Positions 59,810 to 61,050 of a DNA stretch of 61,050 bases are shown here, in pieces. Source of the stretch: a virus. A program made the position numbers and the translations under genes. The DNA lies in the IMG/VR virus record IMGVR_UViG_3300032288_004306, positions 1 to 61,050 of that record. One strand, 5' to 3'. A model generated the notes under the pieces. The model saw nothing but the letters and a program-made list of their open reading frames with translations, made no database searches and was not told the origin of the DNA. Position 1 is the stretch's first letter; the number at the start of each line of letters is the position of its first letter.

Positions 59810-60697
59810 ATGGCAACAAGCGTCTATTTTAACAATCAGCATGCAAGAACAGAACAGTTCTTGCTTGAAGATCTAATCATCGAATCAATCAAGAATCATG
59901 GAATTGATATTTACTATATTCCAAGAGATTCTCGTTCTTCGACCGATGAACTATTTGGCGATGACCCAGTCAAATATTTTTCTCATGCGATTAAGATCGA
60001 AGTTTATCTCGAGAGTTTTAGAGACTACGAAGGTAACAAAGAATTTTTCTCAAAATTTGGTCTTGAAATCCAAGAAACAGCTCGTCTAGTTTTATCTCGC
60101 CGATCATTCGAGAAGTATGTGACCTCAGTTATGGGTGATACTCATAATACTCCAAAAGAAGGCGATCTAATTTATCTTCCAATTCAATACAAATTGATGG
60201 AGATTAAATTTGTTGAAGAAGAAAAAAACTTCTTTCAGTTAGGTAAAGATGCTAAGAGTCCATACATGTATGGGTTAACAGTCGAAGCGTTCAAATATAA
60301 TGGCGAGTTGCTTGATACTGGCGTTGATCAAATTGATCGAATTGCAAATGTAAATGGATATGGAATAGAACTTAAAGTTTCTCAGGGTGGTACAGGAACA
60401 TATCAAGGATTTGAGATTGTATATCAAGGTGCAAACGTTGCATCAGCAAATGCAAAAGCATATGTTTCTGCTTGGGACAAACCAACTGGAACTCTTTACG
60501 TTCGAAATATCAAGGGTGAGTTTGCAAATAACACATTGTTGATCGGCGCATCAAGTAATGCTCGTTGGACGTTGAATAGTGCACCAAATATTCTTGATAA
60601 CGTCAACGACACTGATATGGATGATAACGAAAGAATAGAAACTGAAGCAGATAATATCATTGACTTTACTGAAATTAATCCATTCGGTGAACCATAA
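59810..60697 (+). CDS. 14: gp14 neck protein
   Basis: A 295-residue homologue of T4 gp14 (256), the partner of gp13 in the neck. Motifs: ATSVYFNNQHARTEQFLLED, GIDIYYIPRDSRSSTDELFG, FGLEIQETARLVLSRRSFE, and PKEGDLIYLPIQYKLMEIKFVEEE. The C-terminal half carries a fibre-like insert (GGTGTYQGFEIVYQGANVAS) and ends in IIDFTEINPFGEP. Its stop overlaps the next ATG (TAATG). Confidence 0.9.
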   Translation: MATSVYFNNQHARTEQFLLEDLIIESIKNHGIDIYYIPRDSRSSTDELFGDDPVKYFSHAIKIEVYLESFRDYEGNKEFFSKFGLEIQETARLVLSRRSFEKYVTSVMGDTHNTPKEGDLIYLPIQYKLMEIKFVEEEKNFFQLGKDAKSPYMYGLTVEAFKYNGELLDTGVDQIDRIANVNGYGIELKVSQGGTGTYQGFEIVYQGANVASANAKAYVSAWDKPTGTLYVRNIKGEFANNTLLIGASSNARWTLNSAPNILDNVNDTDMDDNERIETEADNIIDFTEINPFGEP

Positions 60698-61050
60698 TGT
60701 TATCAAGCACACACTTTTATCATCGCATTACTCGTAAAATGGTTGTCGCTTTCGGCACTATGTTCAATAACATTCGTTTGGTGCGTTACAACAAATCAGG
60801 AACTCAAGAGATTGAGCGCATCAATGTTCCGCTTCAATATGCGCAAAAAGAAAAATTCTATCAACGCATTACGCAAGATCCCGAACTAACTAAAGAAGTT
60901 CAAATGACTCTTCCAAGAATGAGTTTTGAACTCAGCGCAATCACATATGATCCATTGCGCAAAAGAAATATGTTTACAGAAAGTTTTTCACCAGAATCTG
61001 GCAACAGTGTAAAATCAATTCGTACAACGCCATATAACTTTGATTTCACG
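60697..61050 (+). CDS. 15: gp15 tail completion protein (partial)
   Basis: The first 118 codons of a gene that runs off the window. It reads LSSTHFYHRITRKMVVAFGTMFNN, split here as two motifs (THFYHRITRKMVV and AFGTMFNNIRLVRYN), then VPLQYAQKEKFYQRI, DPELTKEVQMTLPRMSFEL and ITYDPLRKRNMF. This is the gp15 pattern, the tail terminator that stabilises sheath and tube and joins tail to neck. The ATG overlaps the gp14 stop. T4 gp15 has 272 residues, so less than half is visible. Confidence 0.88.
   Translation, partial: MLSSTHFYHRITRKMVVAFGTMFNNIRLVRYNKSGTQEIERINVPLQYAQKEKFYQRITQDPELTKEVQMTLPRMSFELSAITYDPLRKRNMFTESFSPESGNSVKSIRTTPYNFDFT

Overview
This window is part of the genome of a lytic T4-like myovirus (large tailed phage with a contractile tail). 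The recognisable T4 set is gp32, gp33, gp59, gp26, gp54, gp4, gp48, gp53, a gp27-like hub, gp5, gp25, gp6, gp7, gp8, gp13, gp14 and the start of gp15. The gene content and order resemble aquatic T4-like phages (cyanophage and pelagiphage type) more than coliphage T4. The sequence is moderately AT-rich and genes are packed with ATGA, TAATG or TGATG junctions. The host is not named by any gene. The phage carries a circularly permuted (two-piece) tmRNA gene, an arrangement best known from Alphaproteobacteria, with other occurrences in some cyanobacteria and betaproteobacteria. An alphaproteobacterial host is therefore plausible but not proven.

Layout. 1-6.2 kb (+): auxiliary and replication genes: a secreted EF-hand protein, rubredoxin, AhpD, two TIGR02466-like 2OG-Fe(II) oxygenases, a CDGSH-like mini-protein, the permuted tmRNA, a membrane-anchored SleB-type lysin, GMP reductase, gp33, gp59 and gp32, closed by a strong terminator. 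6.2-11.7 kb (-): gp4, an unassigned assembly protein, gp54, gp26 with a probable -1 frameshift extension, and a 908-residue tape-measure candidate carrying an M15 peptidase domain. 11.8-27.1 kb (+): gp48, gp53, gp27-like hub, two tandem thioredoxins, gp5, an unassigned protein, gp25, gp6, gp7 and gp8. 27.1-38.3 kb (+): very large baseplate and fibre proteins, one holding a Hint (bacterial intein-like) domain. 38.3-48.1 kb (+): a collagen-like Gly-Asn-Pro fibre followed by two prolyl-4-hydroxylase-like enzymes, three related proteins of one unnamed family, a Tyr/Pro/Asn-rich fibre and a GT60-type GlcNAc transferase. 48.2-59.0 kb (+): a 2472-residue fibre (collagen-like Gly-Pro-Gln, AQAN repeats, cupredoxin domain) followed by a GT4 glycosyltransferase, two further glycosyltransferase-like proteins and a DUF6445-like oxygenase. 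59.0 kb to the end (+): neck genes 13, 14 and 15.

How the parts may work together. Most of the window builds tail, baseplate, neck and adsorption fibres. The most striking inference is a virion-protein modification system. The collagen-like fibre has Pro mainly in the Y position (X-Pro-Gly), the position that collagen prolyl 4-hydroxylases modify. Beside it lie two PKHD-type hydroxylases and a transferase of the family that adds GlcNAc to hydroxyproline on Skp1. A second modification cluster follows the second giant fibre. Two further highlights are a lambda G/GT-like frameshift at the end of gp26 (slippery T TTT TTC with an upstream GGAGGG) just ahead of the tape-measure candidate, and a complete two-piece tmRNA with the degradation tag ANDDYFEMALAA. 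Family names come from recognised motifs in the translations, not from database searches.
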